From Dermatemys mawii (taxonomy: Eukaryota > Chordata > Testudines > Dermatemydidae): a stretch of DNA of 64,000 nt. The stretch lies in contig ML677364.1 in NCBI GenBank assembly GCA_007922305.1, forward strand, positions 14,241,624 through 14,305,623, given 5' to 3'. The position numbers were made by a program, and so were the translations under genes. Numbering within the stretch: position 1 is the stretch's first letter; each line of letters starts with the position of its first letter. This document shows, piece by piece, positions 22,247 through 36,398 of the stretch. Under the pieces are notes generated by a model that ran no database searches, had not been told where the DNA came from, and worked only from the letters and a program-made list of their open reading frames with translations.

Positions 22247-23838
22247 GTAATCCTTTGTTTTACAGTACAGGGTTAGAGTCTGAGACAAGCTTGAGGATAA
22301 AATCCAATTTAATGCTTTTCACTTTGAGCACTGCATCTTTGTGGTGAAGGAACAGCTGATGTATTATCTGTGGAGCTAGTAACAAATAGCATAATCATGG
22401 ATTTTAAATTTGTTTAAAAAGTAAATTATCTAGGTAAACCTGAACAATCAAAAAGCGAGTTTTTCTGCAACACTAGCTTGGAGTACAAGGGTACTAGGCA
22501 AGATAAACAGTGCTCATTTGTCACAGTAGGTACTGCCTTTTAAAGACTTTCAAAGCTGCTTTGACTTACTCCTGGAAAGATTAAAGGCTATGAGATTTCT
22601 CTGGCATTTAGTGCCAGGCCTGGTCCTCTGTTCCCGCCCCACATAACAATCTGGGGAATTCTCTGTTTCACGGCATCCAAGGTTCTTTATGTAGATTTGT
22701 GACTTTTGTTCATATTTTCCACTCAGCTAAATTAAGACTGTAATCTATTTTTAATTTTTTGTTTAAGATGTATAGTTATTTTAAAACAGCTCAGTTATCC
22801 AAAATGAGATTTGTTGTCACGTTCTTGTATTAGCGTTAAGGTTTTTTGTTTTTCAGTTCTGGAGGGATAATTTATTATAGGAGATTCATTTGGAGCTGGG
22901 AGTGGGTTCACCTAGCATGTTGCATTTTTTCTTACAGAGTGTTTCATTTCACTGTAAAATAGCTTGACTTTCGCAATTTATTAAGCTTAAATCTAGATGT
23001 AGGCTTACTGAAACAATATCTTCATTGAAAATGTTCAATATTGTTACTTTTGCTCACATATGTAAAAGTTGCATATTTTTATAACTGCCTTTATTAAAAG
23101 TTTCCTTTCAGAAACCAAATAAATTGTCTGACACTAATGATAAAATGACTTTATTGTGTACACTTGTTTCTTGCCCATCTGTGTCCTAGAATGCTTTGTA
23201 TAAAACCAAACTGACTGGCATATAACCATAATGAAGAAACTGTATAGAAACAGCATACTTAAACTCTCACAGTCCCATGTGAGCCAAGGGTCAGGGAATC
23301 TCAATATTGTTGTGAAAGGATTCAGTGTTGGGAATCAGAGTATTTCTAGAGTAAATACAAGTGTTTCTAAAATATATATTAACATTAACGTGATGACTTA
23401 TTCATCTTTTGAGTTGTCTTTCCTTGAGAATAGTTTGATTCTAGAGAATCATATGAATAGGGTTAGACCTCTATGCACTATTGGCAACTCACTAACTAAA
23501 CTGACTTGGTGTGGGTGTGCTGTATTCCTTAAGACTTGAAGCACACTTCTGAGCTTAATCTGGTCCTTAAAAGTAAATATAAATACTTCTTTTAAAAGGA
23601 AATTTGTGTGTAGTTAATGTGTGTCTAGATGGCCTTTATAGTAATAATCCTCAAGGAAACTTCTGAAGAAGTTGGTAGTGTCAAGAAGTGGTTCCCTCCC
23701 TCTTTCTCTCCCTGGTTTTAGCCCTTGGAGTATTAATTAGCTCAGGTGTTTAAAGTCTGAGTGGTAAATCTGTTCCTGGTGGTGAGGGGCAGGGCTGAGC
23801 TAAGCAGGGAAGATTTGGTGTAAAAGTCACTTGCTAGG
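22247..23838. other. Unassigned non-coding stretch
   Basis: AT-rich sequence with no recognised repeat or exon. Confidence 0.5.
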
Positions 23839-24081
23839 TCAGAGGTGGGCAAACTACAGCCCGCGGGCCACATCCAGCCCACAGGACAGTCCTGCCTGGC
23901 CCCTGAGCTCCCAACCATGAGCCGGGCAAGGGTGCGCGCTCCTGCGGGGCAGTGCTACAGTGTGTCTGGCTCCAGCCAGGTGGTATGGCTGCCAGACACA
24001 CTGCTCTGAGCAGCATGGTAAGGGGGCCAAGCCTGGGGGATTGGATAGGGGCAGTTGGATGAGGAAGAGGTTTGGCAGGGT
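23839..24081. mobile_element. hAT GGGCAAAC-end family, right end missing
   Basis: Starts TCAGAGGTGGGCAAACTACAGCCCGCGGGCCACATCC. The right terminus is absent; CR1 sequence begins at about 24082 and no hAT sequence follows that CR1. A deletion accompanied or followed the insertion. Confidence 0.7.
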
Positions 24082-24806
24082 GCTGCTACAGATTAGGGAC
24101 CGAATGGCTAGGCAGCAGTTCTGCAGAAAAGGACCTAGGGGTTACAGTAGATGAGAAGCTGGATATGAGTCAACTGTGTGCTCTTGTTGCCAAGAAGGCT
24201 AACAGCATTTTGGGTTGTATAAGTATGGGCATTGCTAGCAGATCGAGGGATGTGATCATTCCCCTCTATTCAGCATTGGTAAGGCCGTACCTGGAGTACT
24301 GTGTCCAGTTTTGGGCCCCACACTACAAGAAGGATGTGGAAAAATTGGAAAGAGTCCAGCGGAGGGCAACAAAAACGATTAAGTGGCTGGAGCACATGAC
24401 TTATGAGGAGAGGCTGAGGGAACTGAGATTGTTTAGTCTGCAGAAGAGAAGAATGAGGGGGGATTTGATAGCTGCTTTCAACTACCTGAAAGGGGGTTCC
24501 AAAGAGGCTGGATCTAGACTGTTCTCAGTGGTAGCAGATGACAGAACAAGGAGTAGTGGTCTTAAGTTGCAGTGGGGAAGGTTTAGGTTGGACATTAGGA
24601 GAAGCTTTTTCGCTAGGAGGGTGGTGAAGCACTGGAACGGGTTACCTAGGGAGGTGGATGAATCTCCTTCCGTAGAGGTTTTTAAGATCAGGCTTGACAA
24701 AGCTCTGGCTGGGATGATTCAGTTGGGTTGGTCCTGCTTTGAGCAGGGGGTTGGACTAGATGACCTCCTGAGGTCCCTTCCAACCCTGGTATTCTATGAT
24801 CCTATG
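24082..24806 (+). mobile_element. CR1 LINE, 5'-truncated 3' end
   Basis: Same subfamily as 6887-7692. The RT C-terminal frame is open for about 240 codons through [36 protein letters not shown] and [22 protein letters not shown], continuing without a stop into the 3' UTR. It ends CCTTCCAACCCTGGTATTCTATGATCCTATGA. The 5' end abuts, and probably truncated, the hAT fragment at 23839-24081. Confidence 0.92.
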
Positions 24807-24894
24807 AACTGGGTTCTGGGTCCCTAAATCAGCCTTGAAGCCTTGATGAGTGTCTTGCTAAAGGCAGTGAGGCAGAAGACAGGTAATGCACCAG

Positions 24895-26275
24895 TTCTTA
24901 AAAAGGGTAAGTGGTATGACCCAGGTATTTATAGGACTGGCAGCCTGAGATTGTCTGGGCAAGATAATAGAGCAGCCGATACAGAACTTGATAAATAAAG
25001 AACTCAAGGAGAGTAATGTAATTAATGCAAATCAATATTGGTTTATGGAAAATAGATGGTTATATTGCTAACTTGATATCTCTTTTTGAATGGGATTACA
25101 GGTTTCATTGATAAAGGTAATCGTGTGTTGACCTAATGTACTTAAGATTCTGTAAGGCATTTGACTTGGTACTGCACAACATTTTGTTTAAACTAAATGA
25201 TGTAAAATTAACATAGGACATAAATGGGTTCAATACTGACCAAGTGATAGGTCTAAAAATGTAATTTGTAAATGGGAAATCATCATGGAGCAGATATGTT
25301 TCAGTGGGGTCTTGAAGAGATTGGTTCTTGGTGCAACACCAATTACCTGGAAGAAAACAACATAAAATCATTGATAGTTTGCAGATGAGACAAGTTGAGG
25401 TAAATGATGAAGAGGGCAGGTCATTGATTCAGAGTGATCTGGAACACTTGCTACCGTGGGTGCAAACAATGTGTTTTTTAATGCAGCTAAATGTAGACAT
25501 TTGTGAACAAAGAATGTGGGTGATACTTAATGGTTGCAGGACTCTTCTGAAGGAGTGACTTTGTAAAAAGATTGGGAGTTTGTCGTGGATAATCAGTTGA
25601 ACCTAAGCTCCCAATATGACACTGACCAAAAGAGCTAATCCAACCCTGAGATGCATAAACGGAGGAATCTCAAGTAGGAGCAGAGAGATTATTTTAGCTC
25701 TACATTTGGCACTGATGCAATCATTAAGTATTGCCCACATTGTTTGTTCACAAATATATACATTTTAGCTGTATTAAAAAAACATTGTTTGCACCTCGTT
25801 CTAGTGCCCATAATTCAAGAAGGAAGTTGATAAATTGGAAAGGATTCGGAGAAGATCCATGAGAACTATTAATGGGTTAGAAAATATGCCTTTTAGTGAT
25901 AGAGCCCAGTCTATTTAGCTTAACAAAGAAAAGGTGTGACTTGATTACAGCCTGTAAGTACAAATGAGGCACAGATATTTGATGATGGGATTATATATAG
26001 CAGAAAAAAATACGTCTGGAAATTGAAACTAGACAAATTCAGACTGGAAATAAAGTGTAAATTTATATAATGGTAAGAGTAATTGGCCCTTGGTAAACTG
26101 TTCCAGTGGTTATGGTGGATTCTCAGTCTCTGACCATTTTTAAATCAAGATTGGACATTTTTTTCCTAAAATATATGCTTTTAAAAATCATTTGGGGAAG
26201 TTTTTATGGCCTGTGTTGTATTGGAGATCTAACTGGATGACCGCAGTTGTCCCTTCTGGCTTTGGAATCTATACA
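24895..26275 (+). mobile_element. CR1 LINE, older subfamily, decayed
   Basis: Degenerate CR1 of a second subfamily. Recognisable pieces include AATCAATATTGGTTTATGGA, the segment encoding decayed CKAFDLVL-like RT (near 25150), TGCATAAACGGAGGAATCTC, and the tail GGCCTGTGTTGTATTGGAGATC...GTCCCTTCTGGCTTTGGAATCTAT. Frameshifts and stops are frequent. It lies just downstream of a younger CR1 in the same orientation. Confidence 0.85.
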
Positions 26276-27745
26276 TCTTTTATTTTCAAGACTTTGCATT
26301 TATTAGATCAATTGTCTCAAAATGATTTAGTTGTGTTATAGTAGATCTTTATTGCACCTTTTTGGAATGATTCCTTAAGCCAAGTATTCTGAGTGCTGCT
26401 GTTTCTTTATACAGTATTTTTTTATCCACACTTGGCAAGCTCTATAAGCCAACATTTCTGAACAGCACTGAAAGGCTGCTTGATAGCGCAATTGGTGCGG
26501 GACTGGGGCATGGGAGGGGCTGTGGGGCATGCGGTCTGGGAGCAATGACTCGGTGGTTCCCAGCTCATTGGCCAGGAACAATGGCCAATGGGAGCTGTAG
26601 GGGGCAGTGCCTGCAGATGGAGGAAGGGGCTTTCTTGCAGAGCCACTTGGCCATGCCTCCATCAGGAACATAAGGGATGAGGAGCTGCTGGAAGTGAGCA
26701 TCCCTCCATCTGGCACCTCGAGCCCTCTCCCATGCCCCAATCTCCTGTCCCAAGTCCCTCTTGAAGCCAAACTCCCTCCTAGAGCCATTGCCCCACAGAT
26801 TCTTATAATTTTTGTTCATGCATTTATTCCAGGTCTGTGGAGAATGTAATTGTATTACTAGGCTTTGTACAAACACAGAATAAAAAGATCTCTTCTTTTT
26901 CTGCCCCTGCAGATTTTGTTCCATGCATCATAAAATTAGAATCGACACAACATCAGCAATTTTAACTTCTAAATAAAGTGGCTGCCATCACTTGCCTTGG
27001 GAAAATATTTCACATCCTTCTGTGTTGCAGGGTTAATGAGGAATCTAGGAAATGCAGTGGTCACCTGAAATAAATTTTAGACACTTGATGTCTCTCTCAA
27101 AATTCTCAAAGGAATATCTGATAATACTATCATAAGAACATAAACAAAACCTTCCTTTGAGGAATACTTTGTCCCATTGGTTAATTGTCAGTGGTCTTGT
27201 TAACAGTTAACCAAAATAAATAAACCCATTTGCAGTTAGAGTTCCAGATTAAAATAGCTTGTTAGGAGAGGATTGTGATGTGTGTTCACTTTTGTTTTGC
27301 TTTATTTTGTAGAATTTAATTTACAATACATAAAATAAAGACAGGTCATTTAGACTTCCTGGAAATCCATCCATTGTACTGCACACAAGATTAAGGAATT
27401 TTTCTCTACATGTAGTGATGTCTTGGAGTGGTGTGCACTTTGCTGGTGATATACTTAGACTTTTCATGTTATAAAGGGCTTTTTAGTTGAGGTTGAAAAG
27501 TCATGCAGAAATTTTCAACTAGGACTTTGTATTCTTCTCCATATGCTCCGTCCTAATAACAATAAAACACAGATTAAACTCAATAAAAATTAAAGAAAAA
27601 GAGCTCAGTTATGAAAGTAGGGATCAACCATATAGTTTTCCAGTTTCTTATTTTCTAATGGCTTCTCTTTAGCTGCCTACAACTTATGCTTTCAGTCACA
27701 CAAACATAATGCATCAAAAATTAAACATATAGAAACAAGGGTACA
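26276..27745. other. Unassigned stretch with a GC-rich patch
   Basis: 26480-26790 is GC-rich and contains GGCCAATGGGAGCTG, also seen in the 45106-46389 element, so it is probably a fragment of a related DNA transposon without ends. The rest is AT-rich. Confidence 0.45.
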
Positions 27746-27753
27746 TTCTAAGG

Positions 27754-28085
27754 CAGTGGTTCTCAAACTGGGGGTCATGACCCCCCGAAGGGTTGCGAGG
27801 CAATTCCCGGGCAGTCGCGAGCTCCCTGTGCTGCTGAATAGAGAGCTTTTGCTTTTGGCAGCATTTCGGCGGACATGCCGTGCGCTTCAGAGAGTGCTCC
27901 AAAAAGCTGCCAAAGTGAATGTTTCCGGTTTTGGCAGCTTTTTGGCGGACACTGCGAAGCGCACAGCACATCCGCCGAAACGCTGACGAAAGCGGTAGCG
28001 TTCTTTTCGGTGGATAGGCATGGGTCGCAACGGCCCGCGGGGAAGAGAAAAAAGGCCACTGCAAGAAAAAGTTTGAGAACAGCTG
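27754..28085. mobile_element. Non-autonomous hAT, GGTTCTCAAACT-end family
   Basis: 332 bp with ends CAGTGGTTCTCAAACTGGGG and AAGTTTGAGAACAGCTG, and a perfect duplication TTCTAAGG at 27746-27753 and 28086-28093. The interior has alternating TTTTGGCAGCnTTTTGGCGGACA-like units on both strands, which would fold into hairpins. Confidence 0.9.
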
Positions 28086-28093
28086 TTCTAAGG

Positions 28094-30534
28094 CTTCTTT
28101 GTGTCATATAAAGTTGTGATGATGTATGTAGCATTTAGGCCATAACTAAATGCTTATCGGGAAATAAAATTAGCATTTTCTACTCTGAAGTGTAGCTCTT
28201 CTTGTGTGCTCTTTTGAGCTAAGATCAAAATGTAGTGTCTGCTTATATTAGTGATAGCAGTTTGCTGTGTTTTATTCTTTCTAGCTCCGCTAAGAGCGTG
28301 AGTAGAATTCTTTCTTGTGCGTTAACAGAACTGTTTCAGTCAGTTATGTCTGAAAGACCCCATTGAAGCTATAGAATTGCACTGGTGTCGATGACAGCAA
28401 CATTTTGCCTGCAGAAGCGTTCACTGGTTATGTGCCAGAAGGAGAGAACCCTGCTTGACATGCTGGCAATTAGGAAAGAGCCTGCAAACGTATGTTGATT
28501 ATAAACTGAGCAAATTTGATAAGGAAGTAGAGACACAAAACACGTCCAATTAGTCATCTCTTAGCCAAGCTTACACTTTTCTGAAATGTGATACAAATAT
28601 ATGAAGGATACAAACTAAGGATGGCGATTTAAGTTGTGTTTTTTAAGAGCGCTGAGATGAAATTAAGAGAAGCCATAGGTCCAAAAAAGTCTTCCTTGAA
28701 GTGAGAATCTTAGACATGGGAGTGGTGGAAACCTTGTGGTTTGAGCACTGAGAACTAGGCTAGACAAAACATGAGTGTATAGAACACTATACAGTACAGA
28801 CCCGTTTATGCGCAGTAGCGCAAGGCCTTCCAGTGCTACCTATTTAACACGTGAGACTCGTTAACGTGTGGTACAGGAACTTGCTATGTAGCACTCCTGA
28901 TTTGCTCACTAACTCACTGACATAGAAATCAACAGGAGGTGCGGAGCGGAAATGTTTTGTAGGCTTACTGACATTTCCTTTTGATCGCCAGTATTGATAG
29001 ACGTATCACACACACTTTGTCATTGTCACTCTAGATACCTTAAGATATTTCAGCATGGCCCTCTTAACCTGCAGTCCATTAACAAGTGGTCATGATGGCT
29101 TGACTCCCGACATCCATGCCTAAAAGGGGCTGTATGTATTTATTATTGTGTTTGGTGCCCAAAATACGGTAGGCACTGTAGAAATATATAGGAGATAATC
29201 CCTGACCCAAAGAGATTAAAATCTAGGGGGAGAGAGGGGAGAGATGGAGTAATGGTGTACAAAAAACAGTATTCAGAGTGACTACTGGCACAGTTTATTA
29301 ATATCATCTGAAAGTTCTAGCATATCTAAACTATAGGGACTGGAGTGAAATAACTGACACTGTAGCTGTGGAGCTATATTCCTATCATGTAGATGCAGCC
29401 TACAGCGACCTTTCCCTCCCCACTCTGTCCTGCTGTAGGAACACCACCCCTCTGAGTAACGGTAGCTAGGTAGATGGAAGCATTCTTCTGTTAACCTAGT
29501 TGTGTCTACGCTGGGGGTTAGCTTGGCATAGTTATGTGGCTTAAGGGTACAGATATTTCACACCCCTGAGCACTGTAGTTATTTTGACAAATCTTAAGCA
29601 TAGTTCAGGTTGTAGATGGAGTATGATCTTCTGATTGTTTTCTTTGTATCTATACCACATTCTGTACAGTTTCAGAGTAGAGCTGCAATAGAAGAACAGA
29701 AATGGATTTTTGAGAGCCCCGCCCTTACTGCTCCCATAAATTTTGCCTACAACCTCTTCTCTCTCTTCCCCCACATCACCCCTCTTCCCTGGTATTGTGA
29801 AAAGAGGATTTTTTTAAAATAAAGTTTCTAATTATGCCTTGCAACAGGACCACAAATGTACCCATTGAACTTCCCACTATGCCTTGCTACATGCAGCCAT
29901 ACAAAGATGATTGTAAGCCACCATGAATTTAACATATACAGCCTTTGCACCACTATGGAAAGAGGAAGATCAGTTCTACCTTTTCGAAAAGGTTGTTGGG
30001 CCCCCTGAAGCCAGTCTGCAGAATGGGCTTCTTTCACAGCCCCAGACTTCTTCTCTGAGATCATTTCCCCTAACTCATAGACTCCACTCCCTTACGGTGA
30101 GCTGTTAATCTCTTCCATTTCTATCTTACTTCTTTCTTTGTGGTTTTTGTTAGCATTAGATTGGTTGGTCTATGAATTAAGATTGGAGACTTCTGATTTA
30201 TATTTTTAATTACAGATTAACTTGCTGTAGAGAAAAACAGTTTATAATGTTTGAGAGTTGCCAAAATTTTTAAGGGTAAAGATTAAACTGTGCAAAAACT
30301 TCCTAGAAATTACTATTTCATTCACAAGGACAATGTGAAACCCCTCCACCCCCAGCCCCACTACTTTTCAGAGCTGTAGTGAGGTCATGACTGTCTAAAA
30401 TAATGTCTTCAGTGATTAACTGAATTAGTTGGTGTATTGTTCTTACCTGCCCAATTAGAGCTACTCAGTTTCTTTCATTGTGTAATTTATGCAATATAAT
30501 TTGAAACTGTTGTCTATATTTGCAATACAGAAGT
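28094..30534. other. Unassigned non-coding stretch
   Basis: Apart from the ancient repeat at 29133-29250 I recognise nothing. 28790-28870 has CG-containing sequence (ACCCGTTTATGCGCAGTAGCG) that may be a decayed DNA transposon end. Confidence 0.45.
29133..29250. repeat. Ancient repeat fragment (MIR/L3-like)
   Basis: TATTTATTATTGTGTTTGGTGCC, GTAGGCACTGTAGAAATATA, CCCTGACCCAAAGAGATTAAAATCTAG: same family as 18884-18960. Confidence 0.45.
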
Positions 30535-30542
30535 ATATAAGA

Positions 30543-30886
30543 CATGGGTGGGCCAACTACAGACCACAGGCCACATCCGAACTGCGGGCTAATTCTGTCC
30601 GGCTCCCACAAGCTCCCAGCTGGGGGAGACTAGCTCCTTTCTGGGGAGGGCTGTGCGCGCTGGCCAGAGGGTGTCAGGGGGTGGTCAGGGGACGGGGAAT
30701 GGGGGGGTTAGATAGGGCATGGATGGGTTGGGGGTTCCGAGGGGGGCAGTCAGGGGGGGGAGGGGGGGGGGGGTCGGTGGGGGGTGGGGCCAGGCTTTTT
30801 GGAGAGGCACAGCCTTCCCTACCCGGCCTTCCATACAATTTTGAACCCCAGTGTAGCCCTCGGGCCAGAAAGTTTGCCCACCCCTG
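30543..30886. mobile_element. Non-autonomous hAT, GGGCAAAC-end family
   Basis: Ends CATGGGTGGGCCAAC and GTTTGCCCACCCCTG. Flanks ATATAAGA (30535-30542) and ATATCAGA (30887-30894) match at 7 of 8 positions. G-rich core at 30693-30787. Confidence 0.82.
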
Positions 30887-30894
30887 ATATCAGA

Positions 30895-33800
30895 GGAAGA
30901 TCAAGTATCTGAATGTGTATTTGAAAGCTTATCCATTTGCCTGTATTAGGATGGAAATCAACTTTCTCAGTGCTTTTTAAATCCCTCTTCTCTTGGTATG
31001 AATGCATAGGTCCAATCCTAAATTCAAGTTATTGAAGTAGTCTTTTAATTATTTATTATTGGCTCTTATATTTTATGAATTGTAGTAAGCTCAAATCTGA
31101 TTGTGAACAGTATTGCTGTCCTGCAGTTTCTTATACCTGAAATTCATCAGATCTGTTTTTGGCCATCCACTCTAGCTATGTTGGTGAACTGTAAAAAAAT
31201 TGAACTGTATGCTCTGGAAGGATTGATGTCTGGTCTGGCAGTCTGAGCTGTTTTCCCTTTAAGATGAGATTTTCAGAAGTACTCAGCATTGGCCTCATTC
31301 TGTTCCTGTTAGAAATCAGTAGAAATATTGCCATGTACTTATCTGAATATTTGAGAACCTGCACTATCATTTATTATGGTCCTTTGTTTTGTTTTATTGA
31401 AAGTGTTTTTTTAGTCTTACAGTTAGTTTTTTTTCCCCCGTAGGTTTTGTTCTTTATGGGCATGAAAAGTTTTGGATTTACATTTGTCTTGCTCAATTAC
31501 ATCTTAATTTTGCTAACACTTACCTCATGTCTTTAAACTTTAAACACATGCATCTGTATTTGTAGGATTGGGGTCTTTGTCCCTTTCAGTCATATTTCCA
31601 AGTCAGCACCTAGAACTCTGGGAACGATTTACTGTTGAACATTTTCATATGACCATGCCTGTTTCTTAAGTATATGAAGCATTTGGATGGGGATGAGGAA
31701 AGTTTCAACTACAGCTAAAATTAGATCATTACATACCATCAAAGAGTGTTCATCCCGTAGTACATATGCTCTTGAGTATATTTTGTTGTTCAATTTTGTG
31801 CATTAGGACAATTTAAGTGCTACAGATTTAATCAAGTGGTTAACAGGGTAATCTGTATCTGAACTTTTCAGTAAATGCTCCTTTTGCACTAAGTAGATTC
31901 CCACCATCCATTTTCTTCCTCCTTCAGTATGTTGTTAAATGAAGATGGAAATGAGAGGTAATTATAAGGCACTATATTACAAGAAGTACCCATCCCTTGA
32001 AGACTTCTGCATAACAGTGGTGAAGGAGAAAATCAGTTAAATACAAACAATGTGGCTTTTATTGCATTCAGCCAGTGATAATAAATCTTTGTACTTCAAT
32101 AAGTCTTTTTTGTTTGCTTTTTAAAAGGAGTCAGGGATGGTAGTCCAAGTACTTTCCTTACCTTGTGAACTTCCAATATAGGAATGATTCACATCATTAG
32201 TCCTTTTTAAAATTTTTTTAAAAAAATCTTCCAAGTGCTGAATTTGTTTTAAAAAAAATAAATTAAGTTTGTGTATATGAACACCACATATAGTACATAT
32301 ATGTAAGTTCATATGACTCACTTCGCTTGCCACAAATAGGAACAACTAATATCCTGGGTGACTTACTGAATTTTTAAGATTGTTTGTTTCATAAAGGAAT
32401 ACCTAGTGATCATTAAAATGCTAACTTCTATAAAGAAAAGTTCTATGCTTACGCTGTATAAAAGCAGTAATCTGTGTCCCCTGTCAATAGAGATAAGGGG
32501 GAAAAGTGCAGATGTTTAAATGCCATACAAATATCAACAAAATAACTTCATAAACATGAAACAAAACAAACAAAGCAAGAAGGCTATATCATTCGCTTGG
32601 ATGCAGACCCTAGTCATGGCAGTTCATCCACTTGCTTTCTCTGGAATAGATTACAGCAATATCCTCTCTGTCAGCCTAGAGAGGGAAAAAAAAATCATAA
32701 ACCTTTGTAGCTCATTTCCTAAGTGGAACAAACAAAAAACATATTGTTGCACAATGCTGCAATCTTCATTGGTTCCTTGTGCAGTACTAGATCCAAATCT
32801 AAGTTCTAGTTCTGATTTGAAAAGGATACACTGGGAAACCTGAATAGCAATTGTAACCATTGGCCATTTTGTTAATCCAAAGCAGATAGAGACTTGAGTG
32901 AGTAGGAGACAGATTTGAGACTTCAAAGGAGCCTTTCTTTGGGTCATATTTTAATACGCTGTTGTTTGTCATAGTATTATCCGGCATATCAGAACCAAAC
33001 AACTTCATGGCATTAAAATTTGGGGACTAATCACAACCAGACTAGGGTGGAAAACCAACTTCCTGGATCTCTCCTTCCCCGCACATTGTCACTTTTATTT
33101 TGTCTACAGTGTATGAGTACTGTGATGGTACACTTTTGTTAAACAGTTCCTATAGATTAGGACACTTTTGATTGAGGTATATTTGTGAGATCAGCACATG
33201 TTTTGATGGAGGTGAATGTCAGGCTTCATTACAGTGAAGATGTAAGATTGATTATGTAGAAGTCTGATTCTGATAGTATTGTCTTTTTTATCACTTGAAC
33301 AAATTATCATTGAGAACAAAATACATTTAAATCTGGAACCTGATATTTTCAGAGTTGGACTTCCAATTAGTGGGAAATAGGTGTCTAGATGCTGGGTCTT
33401 TTGAAAACCTCAGCTTAAGACTTGCGCTGTAACATGATTCTTGAGTAACTTACTGGCTTCTGTGTATATATAGAGAGAGTCAGATACTAATTTTAAAGTA
33501 ATTCTATGATTCTAAAGATGTAAAATTTTATTTCAATGGTGGATATGGAATAATCAGGAAAATGTCCAGAAGCAGTTTGTGTAAGCTTTGCCTGTATATT
33601 TCTAAACTCTCAGAATAACTTTCCAAACTAAAAATACTATTACTTTTGGATGTTATTTTTAAATTGAGATTGCTAACTGATGGACTGCCAACCAGCCAGG
33701 CACCATCCTGCTTTACTTAGTTTACTCTGTTTAATTTTCCTCAGTTTTAATGTGTGGCAGGCTGAGTTTGTATTTGCCGGATCTTAAGATAACACATTAT

Positions 33801-35178
33801 TTTATTATTATTAACCTGAGCTTAGCGTCCTTTAAAACACCTTGTTTTTACAGTTGCCTTTTAGTTCAAATAAGGCAGTACAGACCTTATTTGTTAAGTA
33901 AAGCACTAGAAGCTTACTAATTATATATTATAGTATTAATTTAACTACATATTTCTACAAGATTTTGCAATTATAATTTATATTTAAAGTATAGTTGAGT
34001 CCTACCAAAACTTTATGTAATTGTAAAATGACTGAAGTAAGAATAACAGTTCAATAAGATTTTTTTTGTGGGGGGTAGGGGGAAAGCTATTTCCATTGTG
34101 GATGGAAACCTTTTTTTTAAACTGTACTATGTGTATATGTGTGTATGTATGTACTGAGTCCCTACTGAAGGGGGCAAAAGTGGAAAGGGAAAGAGTACTT
34201 AAAGTACTGTTCAAGCCAAGATATGCCTGTACAATGTTAAAGTGAACTTCTGTAATGCATGTTGTTTTGTAGCACCTGGGTGTTCATAACACAGTAAAAT
34301 TGTTACTATAAAGGACTTAAGTGCATGCTCAAGTTCCAAGCACAGTTAAAAATGTTGGGGATGGAAAGGAAATAAGGGCTTCTACAAGCAGTTTGATTGA
34401 AAATTTCCTCAGCTGGCTGCTGTGACTTTGTCTTCTTTACAGAGGAGTTACAAAGAAGTGGAGAAGCTGGAGAAGCATTGATATAAAATTGTCAGGGAAA
34501 AATAATGGTTTTTAAGGTGCTTTGTTACAGGAGCACTAGAGGTGACAAAGGTCATGCTTCACGTCACAAGCCAGTTAGTAATTACTTCGGGTTATGAAGA
34601 CACTTCTCATGGACTTTGTAGTACCTCGCTTTCCATTGTGGGAGTCTATAACCTTCCTTGGAACCAAATGAAAGACTTTTGCACTAGAATGTACAGTTGG
34701 CCTAATTAGTCTAGTGATTGCTATGCTCTTTATTCCTAAAAATTGTAATGTAAGAAAAATACGTGGTGGTGGGATTAAAAAAATACTTTACTTTTTTCTG
34801 ACATGAAGTTTTGCAGGTGAAGTGGGCAGAGCACAGACAATTGAAGTTGCTTCCCCAAGAAGGCTTTTCATTATCCTGTAGATAATCTCTTGGTGTGTTT
34901 GAATGTGGTTCTGGACCTGGATCCTATCATGACAAAGTGGGTCTTGAGAGGTATGACTTTGTAGACCAGCTTAGAAAAACTGTATGGAGAGATCTGGGGG
35001 GAGAGAAAGTGCTGATGGTAACTTGATGAGTGGACAGTTAGGGCTCTGAGGTGCCATTAGAGAAGTAAAGGGGTTACAGACTTTCCAGAGGTGGGGGAAG
35101 TCTGAGTCACACTCAACTATAATAAACCAGAACTATCTCCACCAAAGTCAATGTTTAGGTTAGGGTCAACCTTGTAAG
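30895..35178. other. Unassigned non-coding stretch
   Basis: AT-rich, apart from the possible L2-like remnant at 32586-32850. No exon seen on either strand. Confidence 0.5.
32586..32850 (+). pseudogene. Possible L2-like LINE remnant
   Basis: The frame reading LVMAVHPLAFSGIDYSNILSVSLE resembles the SRLDYCNALL segment near the end of many non-LTR reverse transcriptases. Nothing else is firm. Confidence 0.35.
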
Positions 35179-35375
35179 CAGGGATCGGCAACATGGGCAC
35201 GTGGGACCGCAGGGTAAGCACCCTCAGCGGGCCCAGCCACTTTGTTTACCTGCTGTTTCACCGACTGCGGCTCCCACTGGCTGCGGTTCGCCGTCCTGGT
35301 CCAATGGAGGCTGCAGGAAGCGGTGGCCAGCAACGGTGCTTACCCTGCGGTCCTGCGTGCCAACATTGCTGATCC
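35179..35375 (+). mobile_element. Non-autonomous hAT, GGGATCGGCAAC-end family
   Basis: CAGGGATCGGCAAC start and a degraded inverted end near CAACATTGCTGATCC. The flanks CTTGTAAG and CTTGTAAT suggest a target duplication if the last few bases of the right end were lost. About 200 bp, no coding capacity. Confidence 0.72.
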
Positions 35376-36398
35376 TTGTAATGAGTCAGTAAGATGAAAG
35401 TAAACTAAGAATAGAGTAATGCAGCTATTCGGTGCCATGAAGATAGGGTAAGAAGTTCACATTTGATATAGTGGAGGAGGAACTAGTGTAATGATTCTGT
35501 ATGTCACAGAAGTTGCCTTGAAAAACAGTTCTGAAGACAAGTTTTATGTATATACATTTAGTGTTAGCTTTTGTTTCAGTAATTTGTCTGAATTATATTC
35601 TAAACAATTCTTCGGCTCAGTAAAAAAAACCACACATATAAAATACAAATGTAGTTTATAAAGTGTGTCCTTCCATGAGACTTTTGGATAAACAAGTAAG
35701 TTTTAATATAATATAATAGATGGTGAAAAATTTTCCATTGGAACTTTGAAGACAGCTTTTTGACTACATGAAACTCTTGTGGAAAAATTTACAACCACAA
35801 AAACTAAAATTTGTCCTGTCAGTTTTTTGTAGAGAAAAATACATTTTTCCCAACCATTTCTGGAAAGTAAATACATTAACACAGAGTATACTATGTAATC
35901 AGAAAAAGCCAGAAATGCCAATCTCTCTAAACTGAGAATCCATTGTTAAATCTGTTCTTTTGTACCTGGATATTTAAGTACACTTGCATTATTTTGATAT
36001 TTTTTTCTTAGAATTATTCACCTTATGCTTTTGGCGCCATGCACAGAATCTCTGAATATACAATATATATACACAAATTCTCTGAAACAATGGGATCTCC
36101 GAAATCTTTGCAGCTCAAAAATATGGCTTTTTTTACCCATGCTCCACCTCCTGCTCCCAAACTTTAAAGCGTGATCTGAATTCCAACTGGCTCTGGTGAA
36201 CAGAAAAGGGAACAAAGGCTGCTGGCAGTGACCCCTGCCTGGGAATATTGCGTCTCCTGCTTCCTCACGACTAATGTAGGAAACTGTTCACTCAAATGTC
36301 TTGGCTGATCAACAGCTGTAATATAGACTTTATACTACAATTATATAAAATTGCACAAAGAAACAAATACTGCCACTTGCTTTACTGTTTTCTCCTAG